From Bacillota bacterium (lineage in GTDB: Bacteria > Bacillota > Sulfobacillia > Sulfobacillales > Sulfobacillaceae): a stretch of 5,437 bases of DNA. Below are positions 5,213 through 5,437 of this stretch, piece after piece (the stretch's first letter is position 1; the number at the start of each line of letters is the position of its first letter). A model generated the notes under the pieces. The model was not told where the DNA came from, did not search any database, and worked only from the letters and a program-made list of their open reading frames with translations. Both the position numbers and the translations under genes were made by a program. The stretch lies in NCBI GenBank assembly GCA_023488565.1, contig JAMDDZ010000133.1:1-5437 (forward strand), read 5' to 3'.

Positions 5213-5425
5213 TTACTGTCCCTCCCCTGTGATGTGTGTGCCACCGATAATCGTCTGCTGATGACGATTACGCCAAGACCGCGATTTGGGATCAGGCACC
5301 GGCGGGTACTGAGGGCATTCTTCCCACGTCAACAAGCTCTCTGCCCTCTCTATCAAAGCGGCCCGGCCGACGCGAGAACCGGTAAAGCCGCGGGGTTTGT
5401 TATAGGGGGTGTGACGATGGATCAT
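5213..5425 (-). CDS. Hypothetical 70-aa protein
   Basis: A small hydrophilic, basic protein without membrane segments, rich in Arg, Pro and Trp (WEECPQYPPVPDPKSRSW). I recognise no domain. The ATG at 5425 is the first start after an in-frame TGA, with no convincing ribosome binding site in the 12 upstream bases that the window shows. The stop is TAA at 5213-5215. Its base composition is G+C-rich like the left flank and unlike the maturase/MFS block. That places it, with the 78-aa ORF downstream of it, outside the A+T-rich insert. The overlapping forward-strand frame is Arg/Ser/Pro-rich and looks like a shadow. Confidence 0.4.
   Translation of the reverse strand: MIHRHTPYNKPRGFTGSRVGRAALIERAESLLTWEECPQYPPVPDPKSRSWRNRHQQTIIGGTHITGEGQ
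5248..5270. repeat. 8-bp inverted repeat within the 70-aa ORF
   Basis: TAATCGTC (5248-5255) and GACGATTA (5263-5270) form a perfect dyad with a 7-base loop. It lies inside the coding frame near its 3' end. No T-tract follows; its role is unknown and chance is possible. Confidence 0.4.
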
Positions 5426-5437
5426 TTGAGGTCATCT

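Noticed and set aside
4921..5261. Plus-strand and second minus-strand frames (including a 96-aa frame from 4921 and an 86-aa frame from 5197)
   Set aside because: Arg/Ser/Pro/His-rich compositions typical of alternative frames in G+C-rich DNA; only one frame per interval was kept.
1..5437. CRISPR array or replication origin
   Set aside because: No regularly spaced repeats with unique spacers, and no iteron or DnaA-box cluster was seen.

Overview
The window looks like a bacterial accessory region from a Bacillota-type genome. An acidophile or thermophile of the Sulfobacillus kind would fit, but that is a low-confidence guess from mixed base composition, the Tn916-like style of the integrase and the SPASM/MFS gene set; there is no rRNA or core gene to settle it. 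Both flanks (about 1-1330 and 4940-5437) are G+C-rich. The middle (about 2500-4880) is visibly more A+T-rich, as expected for foreign DNA.

Left part (1-2190): one end of an integrative element. A possible upstream gene tail runs into the ribosome binding site of an 85-aa coiled-coil protein (85-342). Three bases after its stop comes a tyrosine recombinase (346-1990). The recombinase is broken just after its HxxR box by a 445-bp non-coding insertion (1336-1780). That insertion has 29-bp subterminal inverted repeats and is flanked by CGTCAT on both sides. Removing the insertion and one CGTCAT restores an unbroken 397-aa integrase. About 100 bp after the integrase stop lies the 3' half of a tRNA-Gln(UUG) gene with its own terminator. 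I read this as the attachment site where the element joined the chromosome. The integrase has lost its His/Tyr-bearing C-terminus, so the element is probably stranded.

Middle (2190-2890): sparse DNA with two possible small membrane-protein genes on the minus strand and a 14-bp direct repeat. The tail of one small ORF runs antisense through the tRNA fragment.

Right part (2895-4880, minus strand): remains of what looks like a ribosomally made, radical-SAM-modified peptide cluster. In transcription order it holds a maturase remnant (only the C-terminal SPASM part, with a one-base frameshift and one expected Cys replaced by Ser), a Cys-rich peptide-like frame with a Gly-Gly motif, and an apparently intact 12-TM MFS exporter. 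The maturase has lost its radical SAM core, so the pathway cannot work from this copy, although the exporter still might.

Far right (4942-5425, minus strand): two small unknown ORFs spaced like an operon. The main discoveries are the MITE-like insertion with its TTATGGGA repeat family, the stranded tRNA-Gln integrative element, and the decayed SPASM/peptide/MFS cluster.
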